A stretch of 64,000 nt of DNA from Paragonimus westermani (lineage: Eukaryota > Platyhelminthes > Trematoda > Plagiorchiida > Troglotrematidae): NCBI GenBank assembly GCA_008508345.1, contig QNGE01000736.1, positions 35,505 to 99,504 on the forward strand, written 5' to 3'. The notes beneath the pieces were generated by a model, which was not told where the DNA came from, searched no databases, and was given only the letters and a program-made list of their open reading frames with translations. Numbering within the stretch: position 1 is the first letter of the stretch; each line of letters opens with the position of its first letter. Both the position numbers and the translations under genes were made by a program. This document shows positions 1 through 13,283 of this stretch, in pieces.

Positions 1-2303
1 AACCTGAAGTAAAAACGGCACTTCCGTTTCGCAAAAACTGTCACAATTTTACACGTGCACTAGCTAACTATGCATTCGGAGTTATCTCATAGCTTGTGTA
101 TCTGGGTTTCAACGTTCGGTTCGGATTTATGCCGATGGTCTTCAGCGAGGATCGTACTGTAACAATTTTGAGAACTCGAAAAAGCCATCAATCTTAAGAT
201 GTGTATGAAAACTGCTTACCTTCATAAGCAAGTAGAGATCTTCTTCCGTTCTGGGTGTGAGAATCCAGGTAATGCATGCTGAATTATAAATCATTGAAAA
301 CAAATGAGTGCGTCGGTACTTGAAAAGTGATTAGATCTAACATTAAAAGGAGAGATAAATGGTAAATCTTTACTGGCAAAGAACAGAGGAAATGATGCAG
401 GGAAGAGATTGGCGTTTGCGTTCGTGCTTGCACATTTCCACATAATTCCTGATAGATTTCTTGCAAAAACTGCTTTCTCGAGCTGATCGCGTGTTGTGGT
501 AACATCGACTTAAAATAACCACCTTTTGGAGGTTTCAACTAAATTCACCTCAATGATTTTATGAGTTCAAAAACCGATTAACTATAAATCGTGGAGTGTT
601 TTTATCAGTCCGCAAAAGTAAAATTTTTGCATCATTTCCAACGGTAACTACTGCACCTTCACCAAGCTCGGATCGGTGTGATTGTTGAATTTTCACGTTT
701 CATTCAAGGATTCACTTTCTTTTCTCAGGCAAATGGTTCTAACAAACGGACAATTTCTTCATTCACTGCGATTGCTGAAGTGGTCAATCCAGCGATACCC
801 TGTGCTTTTCGCCCTACACATATTAGTGTAACCACGGAATTATCTGAGCTGAAATATTGCGACCTCTGTCAACGTAGTCAGGTTATAATGACAAACAGAC
901 CCATCTGATTATGTAGTCACTGGAATATCAGTATAGTCCCACTAAACACGTCCTACGTACAATTCGGATTCCTGAAGTAATCATGTAGCAATTGTTTCAG
1001 ATCCTGAGAATGTGTTCATTTTGCGTATCTTGATCACTGTTTAGACCAGACCAGAACAAACAGCTCATATTAGCTTCTTATAGTTCCACTATCATTACGC
1101 GTCTCAAACGATTGGCTAGCGCCTGTCTTTACTCACAAAATAAAACTCTTTTACAGGTGTACTTCCTACCTTCAGAGTCATCGAATTCAAATACATCAGT
1201 TTCTCAATGTTGTGCATGTTAGTAAATTGCAAGACAACTTCAATAACCAGCTGCCCTAGTCTGACTACGCGTCTCTTCTCTTACTGCATAAGCTAATTTT
1301 ATGAGGGAATAAGCTGATGTAAGTTACTACCTGGGGCTATCGACCTTTTACCAATGTGCGTCTGTTCAAGATGAGTAAAGTTTACAATGAATGCTGTAGG
1401 AACTGTAATGGCATCTCTGAACTCCCTGCTTCACCATTCACCTTCATCGGGTCTGAGAGGGACATGAACTGCGATAGGTCAACATCCGTTTTATCTCATC
1501 AGTTGCTAACGTAAAACATGCAGGTTATAAACACCATGTTCTCAAAGACAAAAGGTAAATGAACACGCACACAATCGCAACAAGTGCTATGCTATCACGA
1601 CAACATTTCGGTGGTTTCCCTCCCCCTGACTGGTGAAGCTACAGCCACAAGATTGTGGATCTACTGCTGACTAGCCATGGACCGTTAAATATCTTTTCAC
1701 AGCAGGAACTATGACAAGCTATCTGATCAATTCAAGCCGAGCAATAAAAATCCAGAATTTCTGGCCTTCAGAGAGTCAGTTCTTACTTATTCCTACTCGC
1801 CAACACTATTTGCCTGAAAGCAGCCAATGGAATCTAACAAATTACTGAGTCTGTTTGTTTAATACTTGAAATCTGGTTTGTGACCACGCACTGCCTGTCT
1901 ATGCATGTTTGAGTTGAACAAATCGTGAAAAATTGCACCTTACGTCTTATTTATCTGTTGGTTGACTGACTGGAGGGGATTCAGCGTCGCGGTGATGAAA
2001 CCGTGGATTTCCAGCCGGTAGATATACTCATTCTTACCCGATAAAGAAAGTGGCAACCTTATGTGAACAGCCTAATAATAAGGAAACGGTCATGTGATAC
2101 GAAGTAAAGAAGCTCGGAAAGTGTCATTCTGAAATAAAATTTTGCCACTCAAAGGTTTGCTATTTAGACTTTGAAGAAGAGTATTCAGTAACAAGAGGCG
2201 CATACACAATATAAATATCCAGTTATAAGCCAGGATATTTCATAATCATTTAGGCATTTCATGTAGGCATGACTAACTAGGTGCGTACCGAATATCACTA
2301 TGA
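1..2303. other. non-coding sequence, no feature recognised
   Basis: Only short, unconvincing open frames occur on either strand, with no recognisable domain, tRNA or repeat structure. If the GRIP gene continues upstream this would be intron or flanking sequence. Confidence 0.4.
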
Positions 2304-2313
2304 AAGCTATCAG

Positions 2314-2623
2314 CCGACAATTTCGATGGTATTTCCTTCACTGAAGCTCGCTCTAGAGAACAACACAAACCCTCATCTCAACAGCATCCTCGACAGCAGC
2401 CGCCTTATCCGTGGACTTCGTCGCCTGGAAGTCAACGAACTCGTTCCCGACCTCGCACACAACGTACTGCTCCGGCTACGTTGGATGACAGCGCCGCATG
2501 CGCTTGTGACCACAGCGCCGGCTATATGATGCTGGAGTTCAATCCTGAGCAGGTGGCTCATCAGTTTGGGAGCAGCTGGACTGCAGAAATGAAACAACGG
2601 AGCATCGCCAAAAGTTTGAGTAG
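2314..2623 (+). CDS. possible upstream linker exon (GRIP?)
   Basis: This is an open frame with coding-like composition, locally GC-richer than its surroundings. The predicted peptide is a low-complexity Ser/Pro/Gln/Arg-rich stretch followed by a more ordinary segment containing GYMMLEFNPEQVAHQF. It ends at a plausible donor (AG|GTTTAA, phase 2). The start is uncertain: acceptor-like AGs precede 2314 and 2347. In vertebrate GRIP proteins the region between PDZ3 and PDZ4 is a disordered linker, which would fit the position upstream of the PDZ4 exon at 19541. There is no domain to prove this, and the frame cannot be chained directly to the PDZ4 exon because the phases differ. It could be a chance open frame. 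Confidence 0.3.
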
Positions 2624-2896
2624 GTTTAACCCATTGTTTTAACTATGCCTAGTCACCCAAGGTACTGAGCATTATTACAGAACGATGCTTATTTCAACGA
2701 TGAACAACATAAGAACTAAGAACAGGACAGTTTTCTGACAAATCTTGAAAGCTCAGTCACAAGTGATACACATGAAGTCGGTGTTTGTAAGTGAGAACAT
2801 GGCTGGCAACATGTTGGTCGTCGGTCAGAATGTGGTCTAGATTATTCCTGCCTGCTGAGTTAAAATAAAATCAGACAAGTAGTGCTCATTCTAAAG

Positions 2897-3065
2897 TATG
2901 CCTAATGGACCCTCATCGAAGACAAAGATTTCTGATCGCCCGAAGAGTACCCGTTCCGCGAAGACGAGCAGGTGTGCTGATGTCCATGTAGAACTGCATA
3001 GTGGCACCCTTTCCATTGAGTTGCCATGTGTTGACAACTTCGTAACCAACGTTTTTTATCTCCTA
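2897..3065 (+). CDS. possible upstream linker exon (GRIP?)
   Basis: A Lys/Ser/Thr-rich open frame starts one base after an AG (CTAAAG|T). Phase 1-in matches the phase-2 end of the candidate exon at 2314-2623. It runs to a strong donor (CTA|GTAAGT, phase 0). The peptide begins with a basic segment (SSKTKISDRPKSTRSAKTSR) reminiscent of the basic patch in the GRIP PDZ3-PDZ4 linker, but this is composition only. Weak polypyrimidine support and lack of a domain keep confidence low. Confidence 0.22.
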
Positions 3066-3611
3066 GTAAGTGAAGTGAAGTGACATCAGGAAACGTCAGA
3101 TTCGTGTTCTGTGTGCGTCACGTGATGTAGTGACTAATTGGATGTTCACTCAACCGAGTGACTGATGAACACGTCTCTGACAAGGCAATTTAAACATAGA
3201 TGTCACATTAGGTCATACAGGTCGACACACTCTGAGAGTGACTACTTGCTCTAGACCCAACCCGACCGTCTTTTTATGAGTTCCGGGATGTGAGTGATAG
3301 TGAGTTGGCAGATGGGAGATCACTTTTAGGAAACAGTAACGTATTTTCTGCAACGCGATAAACCCCTAGTCAAGTGATACCATTTTCAGTTGGACTGATC
3401 ATTAAATCAGGACACCACACTCATAGAACACGAAATGTAGCAAACATATTTCCGAAGAAATCTCACCAAGCTGTTGCAATTTGAGAGAAAATAAAATCAA
3501 ATGACGGTTACGTGCGAAGTTTTGTATTGATCAAAATTCACACTATCTCACATTTGTGTTTATGGATGCCAACTGAATGTTAACTGCCTGCGTATGGATC
3601 GAGTGAGTCAG

Positions 3612-3941
3612 TTAATGTCCAAGACGGTTGAAGCGATCAAACGGAGATTTTCTGCCAACACGGGTATGGATTACACAATCGGATGGCAGCGGCCGGCATC
3701 GCTGGCGAACGAGTTTTGAACAGTTAGGTGGAACCGTGTAGACAACAGTGAACGATCGATCTGTGTTGACCTCATGGTCGTCTTCTGTCACGTGACCTAC
3801 AATGGCACTCGTGAATGAATTCCTTTCACCTGCTCTGATCCATGCAGGATGTCGTTCTCTGATTCTTCTTATCAAATACTGACCCACATAGTTTGCTGAA
3901 CAATCACAAACGAACAAGTAACTTTTCAAGTTGAACATCAC
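3612..3941 (-). pseudogene. Penelope-like element GIY-YIG endonuclease fragment
   Basis: The 109-codon reading frame matches the C-terminal GIY-YIG endonuclease of Penelope-like elements. It shows a Cys-x-Cys lead-in, then YVGQ (in place of YIGR/YVGR), RRIRERHPAWI, a NSFTSAIVGHV segment, and a FTVVYTVPPN block. These correspond in order to the nickase core, the conserved Arg/Glu-His helix and the trailing strand of the family. The reverse transcriptase portion is absent, so this is a 5'-truncated relic. Its downstream end runs into the left inverted arm of the composite at 3420-4501. Confidence 0.75.
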
Positions 3942-3968
3942 TCACATTTGATCACAGCCTTCGAATTC

Positions 3969-4190
3969 GGTGGTGCCTAATGTGAGGCCAATGGTGCAAT
4001 GGTCAACACGGTTGCCTCATGAACGCGCGGCCGGAGTTCAAATCCGGGCCGTGGTGGGGATATTCACTAGTGATGAGCCCTAATGAGAGAGAACCTCGAG
4101 TCTAGTGTTTCTTTTCGAAAGAGGTTGGCTGAAAAGTCTATCTGAATGCGAAGGCTGCGATCAAATGTGAATGCTGGTCAACTTGAACAT
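3969..4190 (+). repeat. tRNA-derived SINE, family 1
   Basis: The 5' part resembles a tRNA, with an A-box-like TGGTGCAATGGTCAACACG and a B-box-like GAGTTCAAATCCG, as in RNA polymerase III promoters. It is followed by a family-specific body and a 3' tail containing TTTCGAAAGAGG...GGCTGAAAAGTC...CTGCGATCAAATGTG. Full or partial copies occur at 8715 (-), 13203 (+), 18244 (+), 19880 (both strands) and 51846 (+), which is what defines it as a dispersed family. Confidence 0.8.
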
Positions 4191-4501
4191 AAACCAAAGC
4201 CTTGACTACTCATCAGTGTACGAGTAAATCACCACTGCCATTCGATTACGTAATCCAACCCCGTGTTGGCAGAAAATCTCCGTTTGATCGCTTCAACCGT
4301 CTTGGACATTAACTGACTCACTCGATCCATACGCAGGCAGTTAACATTCAGTTGGCATCCATAAACACAAATGTGAGATAGTGTGAATTTTGATCAATAC
4401 AAAACTTCGCACGTAACCGTCATTTGATTTTATTTTCTCTCAAATTGCAACAGCTTGATGAGATTTCATTGAAAACGTATCTACCGCACTTCGTGTTCTA
4501 T

Positions 4502-7500
4502 GACTCAGTGGTAATTTTCGAAATACTCATCTCAGTTTTGTCTTTGCTTGAGCTCATCAGTTATAGTTAGCAATAGATAGTCATGTTTATTCCACACGTT
4601 TACAGTAAGGTAAAGGATTCAGTCGGTTACCTTTGAAATGAACACTAGAAATGATTCTGTCTCATTTGCTGCTCGCGTTCTTTCCGCGTCTTGTTTCAGT
4701 ACGACACATGTGGTGAGAAATAAAAGATTATAAAAATTATGTAAAACTTGGAGGTCATAATGGGACTTCTTACCGAAGCTGGCTAGCTGGAAAGGTTAAT
4801 CCGAATGTTACGACGGTGGAAGCATAGACGCAAATTGTCAACTCTTAAGCACGTATACAACTCAGTGTTTTACGTCTGCAATTGGCAACAGCAAAAGAAG
4901 GGTTATCACATCGTGAACTGTATTCTTCCCCAAACAGTGATCAATAAAACTGCTAGTCCTAGCATATGGCGATGACATTTTTTGGGCAATTCTTTGACAG
5001 TCAAAAGGACCACTCGGCAACCTAAATAAATTGTTGTTCCCATCTGATTGGCACATCGTTCTCATGAGTTAGGTCGACTGGAGTTACGACAACGATTACT
5101 GTCTTCTCTCGAGGAAAGCATGCAGTTAGAAAAGCGACCATATCTGTTTGTGGCTGAGTGCTCAACTGTGTTAATGCTATCAAAACCAGCGTGAGGTTGA
5201 TGTTGTGATTATATTGTTCGCCGCACAAAATCATAGACATAGGGTGGAGGCAAGGATATACGGTACTGGTGAGCTCTAAAAAGCAAAACTTGGGCCTAAG
5301 TATGAATGAAGCGTGCTCAACTTACGACATTTTAGGATGATTGGGACGAGATTTAAATACTCCTGTAAAGTACCAGACACTTATTTACACAGCTATCTGT
5401 CAACTTGTTTTTGGCGGGAATTATGCTCATTTTACCGATTAATCTAAACTCAAGCCTTCCAGACCTTAGTGTGTGTGACACGGGTTACCTAGAATGGTTA
5501 CCGTTCATCCTGAATAACGGTACTCTAAAATCAAGGATAATTTCTCACGAAGTGTTCAACGCCATACCCTGGTACTTGCTCACACCGATCTACTCAATGT
5601 GATGTTTAGCGTGGCTGGTGTCCACTCAGGATTAAGGACCCACAGTACCTGATTAAAAACACTATCCAGCAGAAAGCCTTTAAAGCAAGAGAGATTAATC
5701 ATGGTTCGCCCAAAAATAGGTAACCAGGAGGGTGAAAATTTTGTGGATTTCGACGCTTGTTGCTCGAAACACAATAAAGTGATCCACCTTTGAATAATTT
5801 TTTTCATTTATCAAACACTATGGCACATATGCGTACATTTACTTTCCTCAGTGCGTTATTATAAAGTTGTAGGCTTAACATGGTGACGATTAAGGTGGAT
5901 GACATGATCTCAATTCAATGATAAGATGGAACCAAGGTTTGAGCGGCAATGCTTTGTATATAAGATGAATCTACTAATCAACGAATAATGTTACAAACGC
6001 ACTATCTCGGCTTCGATTGGTCATGAAGCAGGCAAGAGTGTTGATACAATTCTACGAGTATTTCTAAGTCCGTACCACACAGAAGTGATACACTGTTAAT
6101 GGCATGCGCCTTCCAGGTTGACCATGATTGTGTCTTTGGTTTGCTTAGACAAGCGTTTCCGAAAAGAGAAGTCTGTGTACCCACTAGGAAGTGTGTGTTT
6201 TCAAATAATCGTAAAGAGGGTACTGATGACAACAGTCCGATTCAGTCAACAACACCGGCGTTTTCTGAATTAGCTGGTAGAGGTTGTCCCTTTTTATGGG
6301 TAAGAGTGAATAGAGTGCAGTAAACTCAATGCTGGTTGAAAATCGAATCTGTTTCATTATTTGAGAGTGCAAGCGTTCGGGTTGGCTCTATTGAGCTAAG
6401 AATTGTAAGGCGTATTGTGTTTTTCACTGATGTTATGTACCAACAAATCATACAAATAATTTAATGCATTTCATGCAAATAAGAAACAAGAAAATGGCGT
6501 AATATTTCACTGAAGTACCTGATGTGCTTACTGCTAGACATGTCAGTTTATGGAACCCTCAATCCACGAATCGTCACCTGGTTATCTAATTTTCTTCAAG
6601 CTGGGAACATGAAAAGTGATACCTATCAATTTGGACCAGTTAGTTTACTCAACAAATCAACCGGTCATCTCATCATATGGTTTCCACTCTACGAAACATG
6701 ACCAGTGCTACAAAGACTACGGCACATGTTTCATGTGCACACTGAAAACCAGCGTTTGACCAAAACACCACTTAGGGAGACGATAGGCCAAAACAGTTCA
6801 ATAACGCTTGCTTGCATGAACTTCATAATCTCCACTCTCTGAGGAAAATTAACACTGGGAATAATAGACTTAATGGAGTTAAATACGCCAGAAGCTTGGA
6901 ATACAAATCTGCCTTACGTCGTCAAGATGGCCTGATCATCCGGTAGTAAACTACACGGTTCGCATCCAGCGTAATTAATACCGACGGTTTAACTAAGTCA
7001 GTGTTTACCGCAGGCTGAAGACACATTGCCACACTGGTCACCCCTTTAGTGAGGTTGGAGTGAGGTAGTTCTCTTATCAGAGAACGTGCAATCAGTCGAA
7101 GCTCTCAACCAAACCGTTACAGGCGAAGATGAGTTCGATCGTCACCAGGCATTCAAAACAATGAACAACTGCTACATCAGGTTAATTTGTACGAAGCTGG
7201 TGGATGAAATAGTTTGTTTGAACGCGTGTCGGACTTGGCTTACTGAATTGCTGGAATCATAGTCCTTGGAAGTGAGAGTGGAATGATCACTCCGAACACA
7301 ACATGACTTCACTCAAGTGTACCCTCTGAATGAACTACTGTTGTTTCCCCATAAAGGAGTATTGCTTTTCTGATCAACTGACATCGATTAATACCAGTGG
7401 GTTATTCATGGTTCTGATATTCTCCCAGATCTTCGGCGAGTACGCGACAGTTACTTGGCTGTTTCTTTAAAAAGACCTTGGGCGCCAAAATGGTGCATAC

Positions 7501-8714
7501 AGTGGCAATTAATTAATCATCCTCATCACTTACGATGGGTTTCATCAACTGCAATGTGTAGATGCGCACGCGAATTTCAAGATTCCAACAGTTCCTCACT
7601 GAATTAGACAATGATTGGGCTGTCCCAAAGGATCTACAGCCTTTTTAATGCGGAAACATAAAAGTTACCTTGACCGACGGAAGTGGGCTGGCTTAATGAA
7701 AGTGCCAAAGTTGATGCCAGATATTCAGGACCACATAATCGAGTCAATCTCTAAGATTAATTATAGTGCTGGAGCCAAAGGACTCGAGCGTAACCTTCTG
7801 TCGTTCGAAATTCATACATGGATACAAGTGCGGATTTTAGAAACCACCGGCAGTTGACTTGTGCTTACGTGTCTGCATACACTGAACTGCGCGCTTACAA
7901 AACTGCTTTCATACCCGTTGTGCATGGTGGGAACCAGAACTTTAAAAAGACAAACAACGGATATTCTGAAAGAAGTTTGGATGGACGCACGGTTGGCAGG
8001 GGAAACCTGTGAAGCCAAACGTATTATTGCCATTGTTTGATTTTTGAGTACAAGTAGAGGTGGATGGGAGATAACAATGGTTACCAAGGTCCCAGTCCGA
8101 ATTTATGATAGTCTTGTATAAGCATTATGTAGAACAAAAATAAAGGCTGTCAATGTAGTTAAAGTCAGCAAGCTTTTCCTGGGCTGTGTAGACATTTTTT
8201 CAGAATTTTCAATGCATGGACAACTATAAAGCTGCGAATCGGAAATGCAGCCACAGTGAGTCTTGCAAGTGCGAACTTCAACAGCAAGGGTACGTCGTTA
8301 TCCGTAAGCATAATCGTTCTGGTGGCACGAAAACACGACAGCAAAGTATTAAAACATGTTTGATTGCTTGTCAAAACGGTAGTTTGTAAAATTTTCAAGT
8401 TTATAAAAAGTACCATTTCATGACACTTCTTGGGAGCTACATGTGCTTCGTAAGTCGTTTTCATAGTGCGGGACATTGTAGGTAGAAGAACGAAGAAGCC
8501 TGATGTTTCAGTAAAAACTGCATTTATTTGCAGCCAACAGTGTATGAAGTCATTGTCATTGTCACATCTACAGACGGTCTGTTTTAAATGGTCGAAGCGT
8601 AAAATTTACGAATTGATGTGAACACTTTAATTCGAATATCACCTACACCTGACCACAGTCTTAACATTCACATAAGTCCATCGGATAGCCCACTTCGAAA
8701 GGAAGGACTAGGCA
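4502..8714. other. non-coding sequence, no convincing feature
   Basis: Open frames of 60-90 codons occur on both strands (for example near 5405, 6099 and 7615). None shows a recognisable domain, clear splice borders or a repeated partner in the window. Confidence 0.35.
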
Positions 8715-8800
8715 AGCGTTTTGGTCTTATTAGAGCTAACCAGTAGTGCATATTCTCATCCGTACCGGAATTTTCATCCCAATCCTCGTACTTGTGAAAT
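8715..8800 (-). repeat. degenerate SINE family 1 copy
   Basis: The segment reads, in reverse orientation, like the body of the SINE (TTAGAGCTAACCAGTAGTGC and the degraded GATTTGAA-type B-box region). It is strongly mutated and partial. Confidence 0.5.
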
Positions 8801-9780
8801 TAGCGTGTCAGCCACAACGCCAGTAGCCTCATAATAGGCATGACAGAATATTCATATACGAACACCCAACTACAACCTTGTTTGAATTGTCTTCAGCTTG
8901 CTCGATCATCCCGAAGGGGAAATAAAAAGAATCTCTCTGTTCGATCCCATTGACAATCCTATGACCGGGATTTCACAGTTAGATTGAATTTAATATATTC
9001 ACTGCGTTCAAGTTGAAACATTCCAGCTCCCAGAACTTCTATTCATTCCGTGAATATTTTTAAATAGTTACAGATAATTAACCCATAGTTCCAACGAGTG
9101 GAAAGCAGCTGAAAACTCCTCTGGTAAACCTTAATCTGTGGGGACAACGGTGACTGCCTTTTGTAGGGAGAAGGCAGCCGGTAGCGGGTGTTGCTCAAAA
9201 GATGATTTCTTTTGGGTGACCACATCTGATGATCTGGCACTGCTAGGGTCAAGCTTAGATAGTGTATGCAAGGCGGAACCACTGTTCCAACTTTGAGCCT
9301 ACAGGTCCCGTTAAAGAAGAGGCTTAAGTCCCGAGACTTGTCTTCAACTAGTCAGAATGCAAGTGCGATCCCCATGTTGGGTTCACTTGAAACTTGTTCA
9401 GTCACAGTTCCTTGCCACGGTGTGAAGAACTAACGTTTACGTTGCCTGTGGGTGTTAATTAATTACTGTGTACCCGTAGTACTAAAGCTGTGGACAGAAT
9501 CTGAAACCAGAAGCTCAGAGTGCTCTACTGATTGAGCAGTGGGCACAGTGTTAAGATTAGCCTAGTCTATTGCGTACATTACTGGGATGCGTACCCAAAT
9601 CTATCCAAAACATGTTGTGGGTAGGATTGGAAGTGATTCCCGTTTACACTGCCTAGGTATCTTAAAGACCCCTTGCCTGCTGAGCGAACTAGTAGTTGTG
9701 TATATTGAATAAAATGCAATAATGAGCAGACAGCAAAAGAACCCAGATTTACAATAAATGATCAACGAAGGGGCATTAGA

Positions 9781-9963
9781 AAACCATCCGGAAATCAACC
9801 GGGTTATCAGGCCATGATCAGAGATTCTGCACCCCCTGGTCGCGCGTTGTATTCGGGTCACGGAACTGATCTTAAAAATGTTGCGGCAACTAACCAAGGG
9901 TTCGGAATTGCACAAGAGCACTTAGTTGCAGAAGCCATTAAAATTGCAAAGGATAAATGCGCG
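9781..9963 (+). CDS. possible internal exon, unknown gene
   Basis: A 61-codon open frame is closed by a stop immediately upstream and ends at a very good donor (GCG|GTAAGT, phase 0). Candidate acceptors are ATTAG before 9781 and ATCAG before 9811. The peptide has ordinary coding composition, with a Gly/Pro-rich start, then GHGTDLKNVAATNQGF, then a helix-like LVAEAIKIAKDKCA. No domain is recognised. It lies upstream of the PDZ4 exon on the same strand and could be a GRIP linker exon or belong to another gene. Its phase does not join directly to 19541, so at least one further exon would be needed. Confidence 0.3.
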
Positions 9964-12900
9964 GTAAGTAGAGTTCATGGTGCTGAACTCTGTGGCACCT
10001 AGCGATCAGTCTTGGATCGATGGAACTGACTTGCATTGATGGCTGAATAAGACGACAATCCTGAAATTAGGATTGTGAATCTTCTACCGACTTCCCTTAA
10101 AACCAACTGACCCTTTGACCGACATATTTGACAAACCACATCGATTTCACTTATGTTCACTGGTTCACGTGTCCCGGCTCTGCTGTAGTTGGCCGTTCGA
10201 TTTCAGTACCGACCCCTTGGCTACGAACACGTCACCAATGATCTGCGTCGTTTGGCTGCTGACCTCTAGCCCGCCCTAAATAGCACCCAGTTTGTAACTG
10301 TTCCTTGTGGTCTGGAGAACCTTGTGTGTCAGAAATGAAACGTCGCCAGAAAAACAAGTTACCGGTTGATAACACGTGGCTCTAAAAATGAGAATCAATC
10401 AACCGGGCTCAGATGGCTCCAATCTCTCCCTCATGAGCCCCATAGCTCAGCCTGATCCATCTTTATCCTCGTTGAGCGAATGTAAACAAGAGGTTATTCG
10501 GGTTTTACTGAGGGCTGCAGGCTAGACTGTTTGATAAACCTATCTAACTGAGGATGAGTCACGTTCACTCGACCTGAAAGGCATTCAGAAGGGCGTTAGT
10601 CCGATGGGATATCACATGCAGTATGATAAATAACGAGGAAAGTTCATCTGTTTTGACCTTGCACTTATCAGTCAAAAACCAGATTCATCTACCAATCATT
10701 CGAAGTACATAACACACGCGTAGCAGATCATTTAACATTATTCTTCCTGTCTCCGAAGCAGGAATCTCCAGTCGTTCGGAACAAAGTTGAGCGTGCTCAT
10801 CGTTAATGAATACAAACATTTTCAGACCCTGTAATTCCGGGCAGGGACAGTCTCGTGATCTCTCCAATAGGGTCCTTATGGAGCCTATTAACTGTTCGTC
10901 CCACATCAACACAGCCTGACAGCACATAATTCGAACGTAGGTGTTATGCAGGAGCCCGGTACGTATACTCCTTCTGGCAGAAAGAAACAAGAAAGCAGCA
11001 ACGAATTAGGAGATCAGGCCGTGGCATACAAGGTGGTATAATTTGGACACAAAGTCTCCGAGATTCAAAACAGTGCTTTTCCCGGACAATTGTGAAAAGT
11101 TGTATGCCTCACCACCACTTCTTTCGACGGTTCCACAGGCGTAGGCTATTTGACGTGAAAACAATTGAATATTTGGTTGTTTACAGCCAAACGCTGAGGA
11201 TAAAATTATTCCCTTCAGTTCAGCGAAAATGCTATTCATTCACTGTTGAACCAATCGCCATTCTGGCTGCGCTATGACTGGCAGTGACTGACCTTGAGAT
11301 TGGAACTGCCTTGTTCTTTATTGACCACTATTCTAGGACGTTTGATCACCCGTATACTAATCCAGTCCACGAGACTGGGCGCTAACATATGATTTGCGTT
11401 TCTACTCAGGAGAAGTTTACGCAGGTTTACATTAGATGCGTGTTGTGAAAGTTGAACCAAAAGTGAGACAGCACAAACTAACTATGGTGATAGTTATGTT
11501 TCAGTTACTGTGATAGACTAGTCTAAAACGAATGTGGTCGACCCATGCATCTCTACTTAAACTGTGGGTCCTACACGTTTGCATTTGCACTATCGTTTTA
11601 GTGGTTAACGGGATTTTCGACTAGGTGGCGTGGAAAAATTAAAATATTGTTGCATTTACCTACACAGCTTTGGTACAATGCAAATGCAAACGGCCGGTAC
11701 CATCCCCGAACCTTTTGAAACAGACGTTTTGGGATCATTTGATTGTGTTTTCAAATTTGTAACAAACTACTGCTCTAATGAATATCTATCAAGCTGAATT
11801 ACTACAACGGTTTCTTGACGATGAGGGTCAACGGCATTTCGATTCATTATGAGCTGGATGTGAACAGAATATGACTGACGCATTCAACGCCGAGTGTGTG
11901 GCGTAGAGCACTCCCGTGTACGCACATTGTGAACTACAGCTTCAATTAGTTGCATTATGTTCTAGATGGAAGCCTGAATGAGTTTATTGCATGCATTCAA
12001 CCGGCTATGCATGATAGTTGTTGAAACGAGATCTCTCTCACCTAATTTGAGGATTAATCGACTCTAGCGATACTGATTAGTGGATCCCAGAGGTAATAAG
12101 CGCCTAAAAGACTACTGTCGGAGGATGAATCTACTTTAACCAGAGAATGAAGTTGCACTGTTGTTTGACATCGTTGAACGGTTAATGGTGTTTTCATAAC
12201 AGACAAATATGGACGCTGTCCAGGCTGCTACCAAACGAGCCATCATGCCACCAAAACACACAAACAAATTCGCTTGCCATTGAGATGGAATCCAACCCTC
12301 TTCAGTCAACTAGTGCTGCTTCAAGGAGTTTGTCACTTCTGTAAAAATAATAGATATTCGGCTCTAGTTTCGCATACGAAACTCTGCCGAAAGTCAAAGG
12401 CCCAACCTCCATAGGACTCAGTGAAACCTGTGGACCATTCTATCAAAAAGGACCCCGCAGTCAAGTGTTTGAAATGTAAAGCACCTTTCTCCCAAAACAA
12501 ACCTGAACGGAGAATTCAGAAACGGCTTTTTCCACAACGTATCTCTCGAGCACATTAGGCTGCATCTCACCCGGTACATACCAGAATACCGTGACTGACA
12601 GTTATTGTCAACCTTTTCCGTATTCTGTGTAACCGAAACTCCAAGGACAGCCCACTCTTGTGGACATGGATACTATGACATCAGTAACAATATGTGCAGT
12701 CTTTGCCGAAAAATTGCCCAAAATTTCCACGAATCAATCACTCTTGCGAACGTAATATGAATGGGCAGTCTCGATACGGAGAAAGTGCACCGTCCGTGTC
12801 CAATACGATGGTGGAAAGTGGATTTTAGCGAACTTAACGTAATGGTTCGGGATTGGATTAAAATTTTGCTAGGCATGCTAAAACTGTAAAAATAATGGAT

Positions 12901-13039
12901 GCAGAACAGCCGAAACTTAAGGATCATCTATAGAAACTCTGTTATGTGTTCGAGGATAAACACGACGAACTAATCGGGTTTTAGCCGAACATTCAACTTA
13001 TCATCAAGAACGCTCAACCACTGTCGCTTGTGAGCAATT
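9964..13039. other. non-coding sequence, weak ORFs only
   Basis: The longest frame is 101 codons on the - strand at 10685-10990. It has protein-like composition but no identifiable domain or splice context. The rest shows nothing recognisable. Confidence 0.35.
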
Positions 13040-13165
13040 ATCAGGTTGCCCGATCGTCTCGAGAGGAGACACAGTTACTGTCCTATTAACTCCAGTCGAT
13101 AACCCCGCGATTAGGACTTCCGAGATCACTGAACTCATTAAACCTGCAAGGCGATATTTTCGAAT
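13040..13165 (+). repeat. dispersed repeat, left part
   Basis: A segment around GAGAGGAGACACAGTTACTG and the following ACTCATTAA block recurs in the same orientation at about 39497-39600. Similarity is clear but diverged, so this is an old interspersed family of unknown class. Confidence 0.5.
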
Positions 13166-13202
13166 GCTGATGAGTGGTCGAGACCTTGGTTTATTTTCAA
13201 GT

Positions 13203-13283
13203 TGCTTCTTTTCGAAAGAGGCTGGCTGAAAAGCCCATCTGAATGCGAAGGCTGCGATCAAATGTAAGTGATGGCCAACTTGA
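13203..13283 (+). repeat. SINE family 1, 3' fragment
   Basis: Only the 3' tail is present, from CTTCTTTTCGAAAGAGGCTG to the terminal GATGGCCAACTTGAT. The tRNA-like head is missing. Confidence 0.8.

Larger units (their letters stand above)
3420..4501. mobile_element. inverted composite: Penelope-like relic plus SINE
   Basis: Two long inverted arms, about 3420-3664 and 4260-4501, are near-identical in their inner 200 bases and drift outward. The left half contains the endonuclease end of a Penelope-like element reading leftward; a tRNA-derived SINE reading rightward occupies 3969-4190 between the arms. A short reversed piece of the same SINE tail lies at about 3927-3968, so the SINE too appears in both orientations. 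The whole looks like an outward-facing inverted retroelement pair with a second element embedded at the centre. No clean target-site duplication was found. Confidence 0.7.

Noticed and set aside
8165..8476. 103-codon - strand frame
   Set aside because: Hydrophobic, low-information peptide without domain or exon borders.
10685..10990. 101-codon - strand frame with protein-like composition
   Set aside because: No recognisable domain, no splice context and no repeated partner. Kept out of the gene list because frames of this size occur by chance in this sequence.
13165..13190. CTGATGAG followed by a GGTC/GACC hairpin as a hammerhead
   Set aside because: No GAAA strand follows the hairpin, so the core is incomplete.
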